The notes beneath the pieces are model-generated. The model was not told the DNA's origin and made no database searches. It saw only the letters and a program-made list of their open reading frames with translations. A stretch of 64,000 nt of DNA. Origin: Bosea sp. NBC_00550. Its GTDB lineage: Bacteria; Pseudomonadota; Alphaproteobacteria; Rhizobiales; Beijerinckiaceae. Position numbers and translations under genes: made by a program. This document shows, piece after piece, positions 7,922 through 16,700 of this stretch; the first letter of the stretch is position 1, and every line of letters begins with the position of its first letter. The stretch lies in NCBI RefSeq assembly GCF_026020075.1, contig NZ_CP102772.1, positions 186,001 through 250,000 on the forward strand, given 5' to 3'.

Positions 7922-8824
7922 ATGCAGCGCGGCACCGTCAGGATCGGCATCTCCGGCTGGGCCTACCTGCCCTGGCGCGGCGAGTTCTATCCCAAAGGCC
8001 TGCCGCAGAAGCGCGAACTCGCCTACGCCGCATCGCTCTTCCCCAGCATCGAGATCAACGGCACCTTCTACGGCCTGCAGACGCCGGCCAGCTTCGCGCG
8101 TTGGGCAGACGAAACGCCTGATGGCTTCGTCTTCGCGGTGAAGGCGCCCCGCTACATCACCCATGTCCTGCGCCTCGATGACATCGAGACGCCGATGGCC
8201 AACTTCATGGCATCGGGCCTGCTGCGCCTTGGCGCCAAGCTCGGCCCGATCCTCTGGCAGTTTCCGCCGAGCCTGCGCTTCGGCGCAGAGCAGATGGAGC
8301 GTTTCCTGTCGGCGCTGCCGCAGGATGGCGAGGCTGCCTCTGCCTGTGCCCGCCGCCATGACGACCACATCAAGGCCCGCGGCTGGCTGACGGCAGACGG
8401 CATCGGGAGGCTGCGTCATGCCGCGGAGGTTCGCCACGAGAGCTTCCGCGATCCGGCGTTCATCGAGCTTCTGCGCAAGCACGGCGTCGCGCTGGTCTGT
8501 GCCGATGCGGTCGATTGGCCTCGGCTGACCGATCTGACGGCGGACTTCGCCTATGTCAGGCTGCACGGCTCCGAGGAGCTCTATGCGAGCGGCTATGACG
8601 AGAAGGCTCTGGATCGCTGGTCCGCGCTGATCTCTGCCTGGGCGGACGGGCGCGATGCGGGAGCGGGCGAACGCATCGTCGAACAAGCGCCCGGCATTGA
8701 GCGGCCCCGCGACGTCTACGTCTATTTCGACAACACGATGAAGCCTCGTGCACCGCGAGACGCACTGGCGCTGATGAAGCGCCTCGGTCTTGGTCCGAGC
8801 GAGAACGGCAACCGGGAGGGATGA
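7922..8824 (+). CDS. DUF72 family protein (YecE-like)
   Basis: A 300-residue DUF72 protein, a TIM-barrel family of unknown reaction that is widespread in bacteria. The hallmark segments GISGWAYLPWRGEFYP near the start, EINGTFYGL, and the C-terminal YVYFDNTMKPRAP are all present. ATG 7922 is chosen because GGGAGGG lies 7 bases upstream; the in-frame ATG at 7883 has no such site. It is downstream of the importer hairpin and probably has its own expression; no functional link to the importer is evident. Confidence 0.9.
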   Translation: MQRGTVRIGISGWAYLPWRGEFYPKGLPQKRELAYAASLFPSIEINGTFYGLQTPASFARWADETPDGFVFAVKAPRYITHVLRLDDIETPMANFMASGLLRLGAKLGPILWQFPPSLRFGAEQMERFLSALPQDGEAASACARRHDDHIKARGWLTADGIGRLRHAAEVRHESFRDPAFIELLRKHGVALVCADAVDWPRLTDLTADFAYVRLHGSEELYASGYDEKALDRWSALISAWADGRDAGAGERIVEQAPGIERPRDVYVYFDNTMKPRAPRDALALMKRLGLGPSENGNREG

Positions 8825-8827
8825 AAG

Positions 8828-9067
8828 TCAGGCGAGGTCGATCAGCGCGATTCCGAGTTCCGGCCGCTTGCGGCGGCAGAGTTCGGTGGGCGCTTCCATG
8901 ATCGTGACTTCGAGCGTCGGCCGCACGATTCCGCTGAGAAAGTGGCCGCCCTTGGTCGAGCCGTCACGCAAACCGAGCACCACATGCAGGTGAAGGCTCG
9001 CCTTGTCGTTCTCGTCCCGGGCGATATCGCCGATCAGGCTCAGCACTTCGCGCGTCGCCCCACCTGC
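8828..9067 (-). pseudogene. DUF296 (PPC-type) protein, C-terminal remnant
   Basis: The minus strand encodes about 79 residues resembling the second half of a DUF296/PPC DNA-binding-like domain, with HLHVVLGLRDG, GGHFLSG and a C-terminal ELCRRKRPELG. The N-terminal half is missing: upstream, the frame runs into IS3 transposase sequence at about 9062. This is a gene interrupted by an insertion sequence that later lost most of its length. Confidence 0.7.
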
Positions 9068-9343
9068 GAAGTCTTGAGCTTGGCCGCCATGTCCGTCGTC
9101 AGGCCGGGCTTGCGGCTGCTATCGACCTCCGCCTTCTTCACCCACTCGTTCAGCGTTTGCGCCGTGCAGCCGATCTTCCCGAGATCGACATGATCGTGGC
9201 CCAGCGTGACTGATGCTCGGCCTCGTGATCCAGCACCACCCGCACTGCCCGCGAACGGACCTCAGGCGAAAACTTGTTCGTCTTGCTCGTCATAGCCCCG
9301 TCCTCTCAAGAGTTGGGGCCTCCGACAACCCGGGGGCGGTTCA
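9062..9343 (-). mobile_element. IS3-family insertion sequence scar (left end and orfA fragment)
   Basis: An IS3-like terminal repeat starts at 9343 on the minus strand (TGAACCGCCCCCGGGTTG). It is followed by orfA from ATG 9293, which begins [13 protein letters not shown], a typical IS3 OrfA N-terminus. After about 38 residues the frame shifts; the continuation ([20 protein letters not shown]) is in another frame. It then stops at the junction with the DUF296 remnant. OrfB and the right end are gone, so the element is dead. Confidence 0.82.
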
Positions 9344-9406
9344 GGCCACCTCAGGCGACGCTCCTATCGGCCAGTCGATCTGCGAAATCCATCTGATTAG
9401 CGACTG

Positions 9407-10201
9407 TCACAGTAGCAGTGACCGAACGGACGCCACTTCCGTATTCAGCAAGGGTAGAAAGCGGTCGATCATTTCGCCGGTCGAGATGCGGTCGACATGG
9501 GCTCCAATGTTGACAGCCGCAATGATGGCGCTGTCATAGCGCCGCACGGGAACGGAAATCGACCGAAAACCCAGCTCCGCCTCCCTGTCGACGAGCGAGT
9601 ATCCTTTGCTGCGATCAGAGATGATGGTCGCCAGCAGGATTTCCTTGTCCGTGATCGTGAACGGAGTCATCGCCTCAGGCTTAACTGCCTCCAGGAAATC
9701 GGCCAAAGCCTCGTTCTCGAGGCGACTTAGCAAAACACGTCCTACGGCTGTGCAGAATGCGGGCAGCCGATAGCCGATGTCGATGCCGGCCGAGAAGACT
9801 CTGGCGGGGCTGGCCCGGGCGATGAAGACGGCCTCGCTATTGTGCAGGATGGCCAGCGAACAGACTTCCTGAGCCTGCGCCGCTACCCGGTCCATCATCG
9901 GCTGGAGTACTGCGACGACCTGATTGGACGACAGATAGGCAGTCGCCAAGGAGAGCACGCGCGGTGTGAGCGAGAACAGCTTACCGTCTCCCTCGACGAA
10001 GCCCATCTTCGCCAAAGTATGCAGAATGCGCCGAGCTGTGGCGCGTGGCAGATCGGCCGCCTTGGCCATGTCACTCAAGGTGGCGGGCCGGGGCGCGGCA
10101 GCAAAAAGTTGGAGCAGGCGCAGGCCGCGTTCCAGACTTTCGATGATGTCGGGGCCGTCACGTCGGGATTCGTCTTCGGGACTTCTTCGCAATTTCGGCA
10201 T
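9407..10201 (-). CDS. IclR family transcriptional regulator (PcaR/PobR-like)
   Basis: A 264-residue regulator with an N-terminal winged HTH (about residues 20-80, with ERGLRLLQLF and LPRATARRILHTL) and a C-terminal IclR effector domain ending in a helical segment. The sequence style resembles beta-ketoadipate pathway regulators such as PcaR, which respond to aromatic-acid metabolites; this is a similarity-based guess. An in-frame start at 10243 would add 14 residues. A strong palindromic hairpin lies 50 bases upstream at 10251-10285. The original target genes are probably the decayed reductase and Liv genes that follow. Confidence 0.88.
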   Translation of the reverse strand: MPKLRRSPEDESRRDGPDIIESLERGLRLLQLFAAAPRPATLSDMAKAADLPRATARRILHTLAKMGFVEGDGKLFSLTPRVLSLATAYLSSNQVVAVLQPMMDRVAAQAQEVCSLAILHNSEAVFIARASPARVFSAGIDIGYRLPAFCTAVGRVLLSRLENEALADFLEAVKPEAMTPFTITDKEILLATIISDRSKGYSLVDREAELGFRSISVPVRRYDSAIIAAVNIGAHVDRISTGEMIDRFLPLLNTEVASVRSLLL

Positions 10202-10250
10202 CGTCCGTCCGTGGTCGATCTCGCTGGTCGCCGGACGTCGCACCGGAAAC

Positions 10251-10285
10251 CTGATGGGGTAAGGTAAAATGCCTTACCCCATCAG
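10251..10285. promoter_or_regulatory. Perfect 14-bp inverted repeat upstream of iclR
   Basis: CTGATGGGGTAAGG (10251-10264) and CCTTACCCCATCAG (10272-10285) are exact inverted repeats around TAAAATG. The stop of the reductase remnant lies inside the right arm. It could be a bidirectional terminator of that gene or an IclR operator; no U-tract follows on either strand. Confidence 0.6.
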
Positions 10286-10835
10286 GGGGCGCTAACCAAA
10301 TGCCTCAGATCAAACGCCGAATCCTCCACCTGGAGCCGTGTGGGAGAAACCGCATCGGCCAACCTGCGAGAGATCATCTGCTCGCCCGGCCGGTTAACGC
10401 TTTCGACACTGAGCAAGCGGCCGTGCTGAAAGGAGAAAATTGAGAACCGGCCGTCCTCGATCGATCCGCGCACCACCTGCTCGTCGTCGCGGGAGACGAG
10501 TCCGACTATCTGCAGCTTGGCCTCGTATTGGTCTGACCAGAAGCGCGGAACGCTGGTATAGGGCAGCGGCGAGCCGGCGATGGTCGATCCGACCGAGCGG
10601 CCCTGATCCGTGGCATTCTGAACCGATTCCAGCCGCAACCGCAGGCCCGCGAAGTGGTTGGGATGGTTGGTACAATCGCCGGCTGCCCAGATATTCGGAT
10701 CGCTGGATTGACCAAATTCGTTGGTGACGATGCCGTTGGTGCAGGTGATGTCGGCGGCTTGCGCCAGTTCCTGATTGGGAATGCCGCCGATGCCGACCAC
10801 GACGAGGTCGGCAGGGAGGCGCTCGCCCTGGGCCG
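10282..10835 (-). pseudogene. Ferredoxin/rubredoxin-type reductase, C-terminal fragment
   Basis: The minus strand encodes the last 185 or so residues of an FAD- and NAD(P)H-dependent ferredoxin reductase of the ring-hydroxylating oxygenase type. It shows LPADLVVVGIGG, the FAD-binding NIWAAGDCTNHP and the C-terminal Reductase_C domain. The N-terminal FAD and NAD Rossmann parts are missing because the sequence abuts a branched-chain permease remnant on the other strand at about 10830. The fragment cannot be functional. In the parent gene it would have passed electrons from NAD(P)H to a ferredoxin. Confidence 0.8.
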
Positions 10836-11427
10836 ACCCGCTCATTCAGGTACTGATGACCGTCGGCGTCACATTCGTCATCATCGGTCTCGCCAATTTC
10901 GTGTTCGGGCCAACGATGAAGCCGATCCCGCTGCCACAGGCCTTGAGCGGCCCAATCGACATCGGCTTCCGCACGATGCCGACGCACCGCCTCTTCGTCA
11001 TCGCCTGCGGACTCGTCACGGCGCTCGCACTCTGGCTGGTGATCGAGCGGACCGAATTCGGTGTCAAGCTGCGCGCCTCGGTCGACAACAGTGGCATGGC
11101 CGATGCGCTCGGCATCCGCACCGAGATTATCTACGCCGTGACGTTCGCGTCGCAGTCGGGCTCGGAGCGTTCGGCGGCGTCATCGGGGCCGAGATACTGC
11201 CTATCGAACCCTTTTATGCGCTTCGCTACATGGTGACCTTCCTGGTCGTGGTCTCGGTCGGAGGCGCTGGCTCGATCCTGGGCGCTCTCTCGGCGGCGCT
11301 GCTGCTCGGGCTCGCCGATACGACGGGCAAGTACCTTGCGCCGGAATATGGCGAGTTCTTTTTCTATCTCGCCGTGATCGTCGTCGTCAGCGCCTTCCCC
11401 CGCGGCCTGCTCGGACGGGCTCATTGA
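10831..11427 (+). pseudogene. LivH-type permease, truncated and frameshifted
   Basis: Homology to the second half of a branched-chain amino acid permease begins abruptly at about 10831 (DPLIQVLMTVGV). It runs to about 11150, where the frame shifts by one base; the remainder (AVGLGAFGGVIGAE through FPRGLLGRAH) is in the next frame. The N-terminal half is absent. The stop at 11425 is followed immediately by livM, as in an ordinary liv operon, so this was once its first permease gene. Confidence 0.8.
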
Positions 11428-11428
11428 C

Positions 11429-12430
11429 ATGAACGCGCCGATGCGAACCCCGCCAACGCCCACACGCACATGGCCGCTCGGTACCGAGTTGGTCTCCGGC
11501 CTGCCGGTCCTCGCAGTCGGAATGCTGGGCTACATCTTCTTTCCCGACGATCTCGCCTTCCTCGTGCGGATCGTCAGCCTCGCCTTCCTGGTCGTCTCGC
11601 TCGATCTCGTCATCGGCTATTGCGGCGTGGCAACGCTCGGCCATGCCGCCCTGTTCGGGGTTGCAGCCTATGCCGCCGGCCTCGCCTGCACGAAAGGCGT
11701 GACGGAGCCATTCTTCCTCATGGGCATCGGAACACTTGCCGGCGCGGTCACGGGCCTGCTGGCGGGAGCTTTGATCACGCGTTTTCGCGGCCTGCCGCAG
11801 TTGGTGATCTCGATCGCCTTCGGCCAACTCGTCGCGGCGCTGGCCAACAAGCTGTCCTGGATCACCGGGGGCAGCGATGGCCTATCGGGCATCGAGCCCG
11901 CGCCGATCCTCGGGCTCTTCGCCTTTGACCTCTACAGCCGCACTGGCTTCATTCTATCGCTGTGCACATTGACGGTCGTGGTCATGCTGCTCGCCCGCTT
12001 CGTGCGATCGCCATTCGGGCTGATGTGCCGCGGCATCAAGGACGACGATCTGCGCGCCCGCATGATCGGAGCCGCCGTCTATCCGCGACTAGTGGTCATG
12101 TATGGCGTCTCCGGCGCCGTCGCCGGTATCGGCGGCGCGCTGAACGCGATCACCACCGGGGTCGTCGGGCTCGACAGCCTCAGCTTCGAGCGCTCGGCGG
12201 AGGCGCTGGTGATGCTGGTGCTCGGCGGCGCCGGCCACCTCTGGGGTGCACTCCTCGGTACTATCCTCTTCCAGGTTTTCGAGCATATCGTCTCGGCCGC
12301 CAATCCGTTCCACTGGATGACGATGGTTGGCCTTCCGCTCTTCGGTATCGTCCTGTTCGCGCCGCAAGGGCTGGTGCCGCTCGTTCGGAGATTCTCCGCG
12401 CGTGTCCTGAGGTGGAGGAGCGGCCGGTGA
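11429..12430 (+). CDS. Branched-chain amino acid-type ABC permease LivM
   Basis: A 333-residue inner-membrane permease of the HAAT/Liv family, with multiple hydrophobic segments and the family motifs CGVATLGHAALFGVAAYAAG and GGSDGLSGI. The frame is intact although both flanking genes of its operon (livH before, livF after) are broken, so the transporter is probably no longer functional. The stop overlaps the livG GTG start. Confidence 0.88.
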   Translation: MNAPMRTPPTPTRTWPLGTELVSGLPVLAVGMLGYIFFPDDLAFLVRIVSLAFLVVSLDLVIGYCGVATLGHAALFGVAAYAAGLACTKGVTEPFFLMGIGTLAGAVTGLLAGALITRFRGLPQLVISIAFGQLVAALANKLSWITGGSDGLSGIEPAPILGLFAFDLYSRTGFILSLCTLTVVVMLLARFVRSPFGLMCRGIKDDDLRARMIGAAVYPRLVVMYGVSGAVAGIGGALNAITTGVVGLDSLSFERSAEALVMLVLGGAGHLWGALLGTILFQVFEHIVSAANPFHWMTMVGLPLFGIVLFAPQGLVPLVRRFSARVLRWRSGR

Positions 12431-13191
12431 CCGATCTCCTCGATGCCCGGGTACTTTCGAAGTCCTATGGCGGGCTCAAGACCAATAAGGACATCTCCTT
12501 TCGTCTGGCGATGGGCGACCGTGTCGCGCTGATCGGGCCCAACGGCGCGGGCAAAACCACGCTGATCAATCTCATCACCGGCAACGTTACGCCGACATCC
12601 GGCCAGATTATCCTCGGCGGCGAGGACATCACGCATCTCGGTGTTGCCGAACGGGTCCATCGGGGGTTGGTGCGGACTTTCCAGACGACGCGGCTGTTTC
12701 ATCGCCTGACGGTCGCGGAGAACGTCGCACTCGCGGTGATGCAGCCGAAGCGGATCAGTCGCAGCTTCTTTTCGCGCGCCACGGAATTGCCGGAGGTCCG
12801 CGCGGCCTGGATGGAGCAACTCGCAGTCCTGAATATCGCCCATCTCGCCTATCGCCAGGTGGCGGAACTGGCCTATGGCCAGCAGCGCCTGATCGAGATG
12901 GCGATCGGCCTAGCGCTTCGCCCCAGGGTTCTGCTGCTCGACGAACCGGCAGCCGGCGTCCCTCATGACGAAGCGCCGAAAATCCTCGAAGCGATCGAGC
13001 GGCTACCCGCCGACATCGCGATCCTGATGATCGAGCACGACATGGACCTGGTGTTTCGCTTCGCTAAGCGCGTGCTGGTCCTGGCGAATGGACAACTGAT
13101 CTGCGAAGGCTCGCCGGCCGAGATCACCGCCGACCATGAGGTTCGCCGCGCCTATCTCGGGAGCTATGCCGATGCCCGCCGCACAGCTTGA
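12427..13191 (+). CDS. Branched-chain amino acid-type ABC ATPase LivG
   Basis: A 254-residue ATPase with Walker A GPNGAGKTT, the LivG-like RTFQTTRLFHRLTVAENV, signature LAYGQQRLIEM and Walker B LLLDEPAAG. The start is GTG 12427, in a GTGA overlap with livM; upstream in-frame ATGs lie within livM. The 3' end overlaps the livF start by 20 bases. The gene reads through intact but lies in a decayed operon. Confidence 0.88.
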   Translation: MTDLLDARVLSKSYGGLKTNKDISFRLAMGDRVALIGPNGAGKTTLINLITGNVTPTSGQIILGGEDITHLGVAERVHRGLVRTFQTTRLFHRLTVAENVALAVMQPKRISRSFFSRATELPEVRAAWMEQLAVLNIAHLAYRQVAELAYGQQRLIEMAIGLALRPRVLLLDEPAAGVPHDEAPKILEAIERLPADIAILMIEHDMDLVFRFAKRVLVLANGQLICEGSPAEITADHEVRRAYLGSYADARRTA

Positions 13192-13896
13192 GATCGAAGG
13201 ATTGTGCGCTGGCTACGGCCCGACGCGGATCATCGAGGATATTGCCTTCACCGTACGGGCCGGCGAGCGGCTCGCGGTGCTCGGTCGCAACGGCATGGGC
13301 AAGACGACCCTGCTGGCAACGCTGATGGGGCTCTCCAGCTATCATACGGGGCGAATCCCGATCGATGAGCAGGACATCACCCATCAACGGACCTCGATGC
13401 GAGCCAGGCACGGCTTCGGCTATGTTCCGCAGACGCGCGACATCTTTCCCTCTCTGACTGTCGAAGAGAACCTGCGAACCGGCTTGAAGGGCCGCCCACC
13501 AAGCGCGACTGAGGAAGCTTATGCCCAGTTTCCGCGCCTCAGGGAGCGGCGGCGCATCTGGGTCAGCAACTCTCCGGTGGCGAGCAGCAGATGCTGTCCA
13601 TCGCGCGGACATTGCTCGGCCGACCCTCGATCCTTCTCCTGGACGAGCCGCTGGAAGGGCTTGCTCCCGTGATCTGCGATGAGATCATGGAAAGGTTGGC
13701 GACACTGGCGGCGTCGGGCGGCATCACCATTCTTCTGGTCGAGCAGCAGATCGAGCGTGCTCTCGATTTCGCCGACCGCGTTCTCGTCATGGAGCGCGGC
13801 CGCGAGAGCTGGTCGGGAGCGCCCTCGGTCCTGAAGTCCGATCGTGTCCTGGTCGATCGCCTGATCGGTATCGGGTTGGACCAGACGTCACGCTGA
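13172..13896 (+). pseudogene. LivF-type ABC ATPase with frameshift
   Basis: The first frame gives Walker A GRNGMGKTT and the LivF-type FGYVPQTRDIFPSLTVEENL, then becomes nonsense near 13550. The second frame resumes at LGQQLSGGEQQMLSIARTLLG and runs through LLLDEPLEGLAP to the stop at 13896. The signature and Walker B are thus split from Walker A by a frameshift. Start 13172 has GGGAG about 8 bases upstream. Confidence 0.82.
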
Positions 13897-13917
13897 AGCA
13901 CATCAAACGCCGTGACT

Positions 13918-14030
13918 GTTTAGTCCCGGCATTTGAGAGATTGGGTTGAGCGTGAACTTTTCAGGTTCGATTGTCCATCGTTTGCAGATGAATTCGTAGG
14001 CGTGAGGCCTTTCAACGTCTTCATGTGATT
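13918..14030 (-). mobile_element. IS481-family transposase 3' scar
   Basis: The minus strand encodes the typical C-terminal tail of an IS481-like transposase: HMKTLKGLTP, then after a one-base slip FICKRWTIEPEKFTLNPISQ and MPGLN. Only about 110 bp remain. The rest of the 13897-14154 gap has no recognisable content. Confidence 0.65.
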
Positions 14031-14154
14031 CAGCACTGAAGTTTGACCCCTTTCGGCGCCGAAGATTGAGTCAGACCCAAATCAAAGTGCGACGAGACTG
14101 CTAACCCGCCGCGGCCGATGGTGGCGGCCAGCCAACTGGAAGGCGGCCGTGCGT

Positions 14155-14679
14155 TCACGGCCGCCTGAGCGGGGTCGTGGTCGAGAAGATGTAGCGCGCG
14201 ATGCGCCACTGGCCGCCGTCGTCGCGGCGCAGGAGGAAAAGCTCCTGATTGGCTTCCGGGCTCGCCGGCTGATTGCTGGCGAGGACCTTCACCGTCCCGT
14301 CCGACCGCGTCCTGGCGAAAGCCCAGTCCTGTGAGAGGGGACGGATCTCGTCGATCTGGAACGTGATCTCGAGCTTGATGGCACTGAAGATGTGTCGATA
14401 GGCAGCGCGAACCGCCTCGCGGCCTACGACCGGCATAGCGTGCGGGGGCATGAACACGACGTCTTCCGTGTAGAGCTTCATGACGCCGTCGAGATCCGAG
14501 ACGTTGAGCGCCTGTTCGTAGCTTTTGAGCTGCTTCGTGATGGCAGCTTCAACAGATGCGTCGGCGCCGTGCGCGACTGCCACCGTGCCCAGGGGCAGCA
14601 GTGCGGCAAGGGCCAGCGTTGCGGAACGGCGGGTGACGGACGTGGACACGTCGGTGGGCTCGACAGCATGGGGTTTCAT
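14155..14679 (-). CDS. SgcJ/EcaC-type (NTF2-like, DUF4440) secreted protein
   Basis: A 174-residue protein with an N-terminal signal (TRRSATLALAALLPLG, possibly Tat) and an NTF2/SnoaL-like fold domain. Hallmarks are YEQALNVSDLDGVMKLYTEDVVF and the C-terminal WRIARYIFSTT. Family members are small alpha+beta barrels, mostly of unknown reaction. It is divergent from a LysR regulator with a palindrome between them, so it is the likely target of that regulator. Confidence 0.82.
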   Translation of the reverse strand: MKPHAVEPTDVSTSVTRRSATLALAALLPLGTVAVAHGADASVEAAITKQLKSYEQALNVSDLDGVMKLYTEDVVFMPPHAMPVVGREAVRAAYRHIFSAIKLEITFQIDEIRPLSQDWAFARTRSDGTVKVLASNQPASPEANQELFLLRRDDGGQWRIARYIFSTTTPLRRP

Positions 14680-14760
14680 GGCGATTCCTTCAGGTGCGGC
14701 TCGTTTGAATCCTATCTAGGCCGACCGGATATGGAATTGAATGAGCCAAACTGGCAACCA

Positions 14761-14780
14761 GCCTATCAGATATGATAGGC
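14761..14780. promoter_or_regulatory. Putative LysR operator
   Basis: GCCTATCA and TGATAGGC are exact inverted arms around GATA, ending 7 bases before the LysR ATG. LysR regulators usually bind such dyads in the divergent promoter shared with their target gene. Confidence 0.55.
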
Positions 14781-14787
14781 ATGCCGC

Positions 14788-15687
14788 ATGGATTTCAATG
14801 CCGCGCGCATGTTCGTCGCCGTCGTCCAGGTCGGCAGCCTCTCGGCCGCAGCCGAACGTCTCGGTATCCCGCTTCCGACCCTGAGCCGCCGAATCCGGGA
14901 GCTGGAGCGGCAACTCAAGGTGCAACTGCTGGAGCGCTCGGCGCGGGGCACGAAACTCACCGAGGCCGGGACGAGGCTGTACGAGCATGCCGGTCGCGGC
15001 ATCGAAGCGCTGCTCGAGGCCGAACAGGCCGTCGTCAGCGAGCAAGCCTCTCTGAAGGGGCGACTGCGGCTGTCTTTGCCCCAGTCGTTCGAGCCCTGGT
15101 GGGACCTCTTGGCAGCCTTCCAGCGGCGCTATCCCGATATCCAGGTTCACGTCTACTCGACCGAGCGCCGCGTCGACCTGATCGAGGACGGAATCGATGT
15201 CGCCCTCCGCGTTGGCGCCATCGTTCACGAGGCGATGGTGGCACGCCACGTTCTATCCTATCGCCACATCCTCGTGGCCAGCCCGAAACTGCTGGAGCAG
15301 GCAGGCGTGCCGGCGCAGCCGAAGGCGCTGCAGCGCATCCCCTGCGCGGGCTGGGCATCAGCCGCGGACATGCCCATTCGATGGAACTTGGGCGGACAGG
15401 TCGTCGAGCCCAAGGTCGTGCTGTCAGCCAATGACTATCATCACCTGCGCCGGCGTGCGCTCGCCGGCGATGTCGTTACGGAACTGCCGCCCTTCCTCGC
15501 AGCTGATTCCATCCGGGAGAAGCGCCTGCTGCCGCTGCTGCCGCAGCACCCCTTGCCGGAACAGCAGATCAACCTGATCTATCCGCGTCACCGTCACCCA
15601 TCCAGCATCGTCCGGACATATCTGGAATTCTGCCAGAGCTACCTCCCGCAGATCCGTCAGGCCTGCGAGATCAGGGTCTCGGCTTGA
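14788..15687 (+). CDS. LysR family transcriptional regulator
   Basis: A 299-residue LysR regulator. Residues 1-60 form the winged HTH (FVAVVQVGSLSAAAERLGIP, LSRRIRELERQL) and the rest is a substrate-binding-like effector domain (QSFEPWWDLLAAFQRRYPDIQV). It belongs to the large group regulating neighbouring oxidoreductases or stress proteins. The gene is divergent from the SgcJ-like gene across a 108-base region containing the palindrome at 14761. Confidence 0.92.
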   Translation: MDFNAARMFVAVVQVGSLSAAAERLGIPLPTLSRRIRELERQLKVQLLERSARGTKLTEAGTRLYEHAGRGIEALLEAEQAVVSEQASLKGRLRLSLPQSFEPWWDLLAAFQRRYPDIQVHVYSTERRVDLIEDGIDVALRVGAIVHEAMVARHVLSYRHILVASPKLLEQAGVPAQPKALQRIPCAGWASAADMPIRWNLGGQVVEPKVVLSANDYHHLRRRALAGDVVTELPPFLAADSIREKRLLPLLPQHPLPEQQINLIYPRHRHPSSIVRTYLEFCQSYLPQIRQACEIRVSA

Positions 15688-15968
15688 ATGTGGCTGCGTT
15701 CCCCGACCGCTCCAATCTGGTTCTAAGGACAGTGGCGGAGCACGTCCGCAAGCGGCCAAGAGGGGCCGTCGAAAGCTGCAGCGGGAGGAGGGCGGCCGCA
15801 TCTGCAAGGGAGGGAAGGGTGCTTCTCTGCTCTCAGAATGGGGCCCGTGAAGCTAGCCTTGTACAGTCGCGTTTTGCCATCCGTCGGGCAGCAGGTTGCC
15901 AGGTCGGAGTGCGTTCGTAAGCCCGTCATTTCAGAGGCGATTTAAATCGAAGCGTGATTCATCGTGAT

Positions 15969-16585
15969 TCAGAATGCCCGTGGGATACCGAGCGCAAAGC
16001 GGATTATCCGTCCGATCGGAGCGATTTGACGGGGATTTCCATCGAAGTGCGCGATCAACCGATCGAGTTCATCCTGTGTTGGGCGGCGGTCTCGCTCCTC
16101 GCCTTTGCCAACGAGCCCAAGCCGCTTCAGAGCGATGCGGGCGAGATCATCGGCTCGACCTTTACCGGCAGACCGTGCACGGCCGCCGCATGAGACAGAA
16201 TGAGCTTGATCGTCCCGATATCGATGCCGAGAGTTACTGGACCTGCACCTTGCGCCGCGCGGTCGCGACCGAAGCGAATGAGCCGCTCGCGATCGAGCGA
16301 TGCCATGTTGCACTTTTCGAGCTGCCGCTTCAGCAACTCCAGAGTGGCGGCCTTGGAGCGCAAAGGAGCCTTGCCGACGTCGCACATGTCGTCGATATGA
16401 AGATCGATGAGTTCCCCGAGTGTTTTCAGCCGCGCGATGCGCGACTCGTTCGGAGCCTCGCCACGATCAACCTGGCGCTCGGCCTCGATGGCCCAGCGTC
16501 GCGCGTCATCCCGGCGCAGAAAGGTCTCGCTCACGTAGCGTCCCTTGCGTCGGATCTGGACGGAGAGCTTCGTGAAGGTGGCCAT
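15969..16585 (-). pseudogene. Tyrosine recombinase (integrase), truncated and frameshifted
   Basis: From ATG 16585 the minus strand encodes the N-terminal arm and core-binding domain of a phage-type integrase (YVSETFLRRDDARRWA, ERQVDRGEAP). The frame breaks near 16127-16160; the other frame continues with LARIALKRLGLVGKGEERDR and PTQDELDRLIAHF and ends at 15969. The catalytic R...HxxR...Y region is missing. It lies immediately upstream of dusA, a known integration target of integrases, so it is the relic of an island that used dusA. The 280 bases between it and lysR show no recognisable gene. Confidence 0.8.
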
Positions 16586-16700
16586 TTTTCGTGCGCTCCG
16601 TGTGCACTCAGCCGTCGAAACGTAGCGAAACACGTCGCATCACGGCGTACTTTCGTGTGCACTTGGTACGACCTAACGATCTGATGTTGTAGAAAAAACT

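Noticed and set aside
15723..15929. 68-codon minus frame between lysR and the integrase relic
   Set aside because: No homology, no plausible start context and unstable codon pattern; treated as non-coding.
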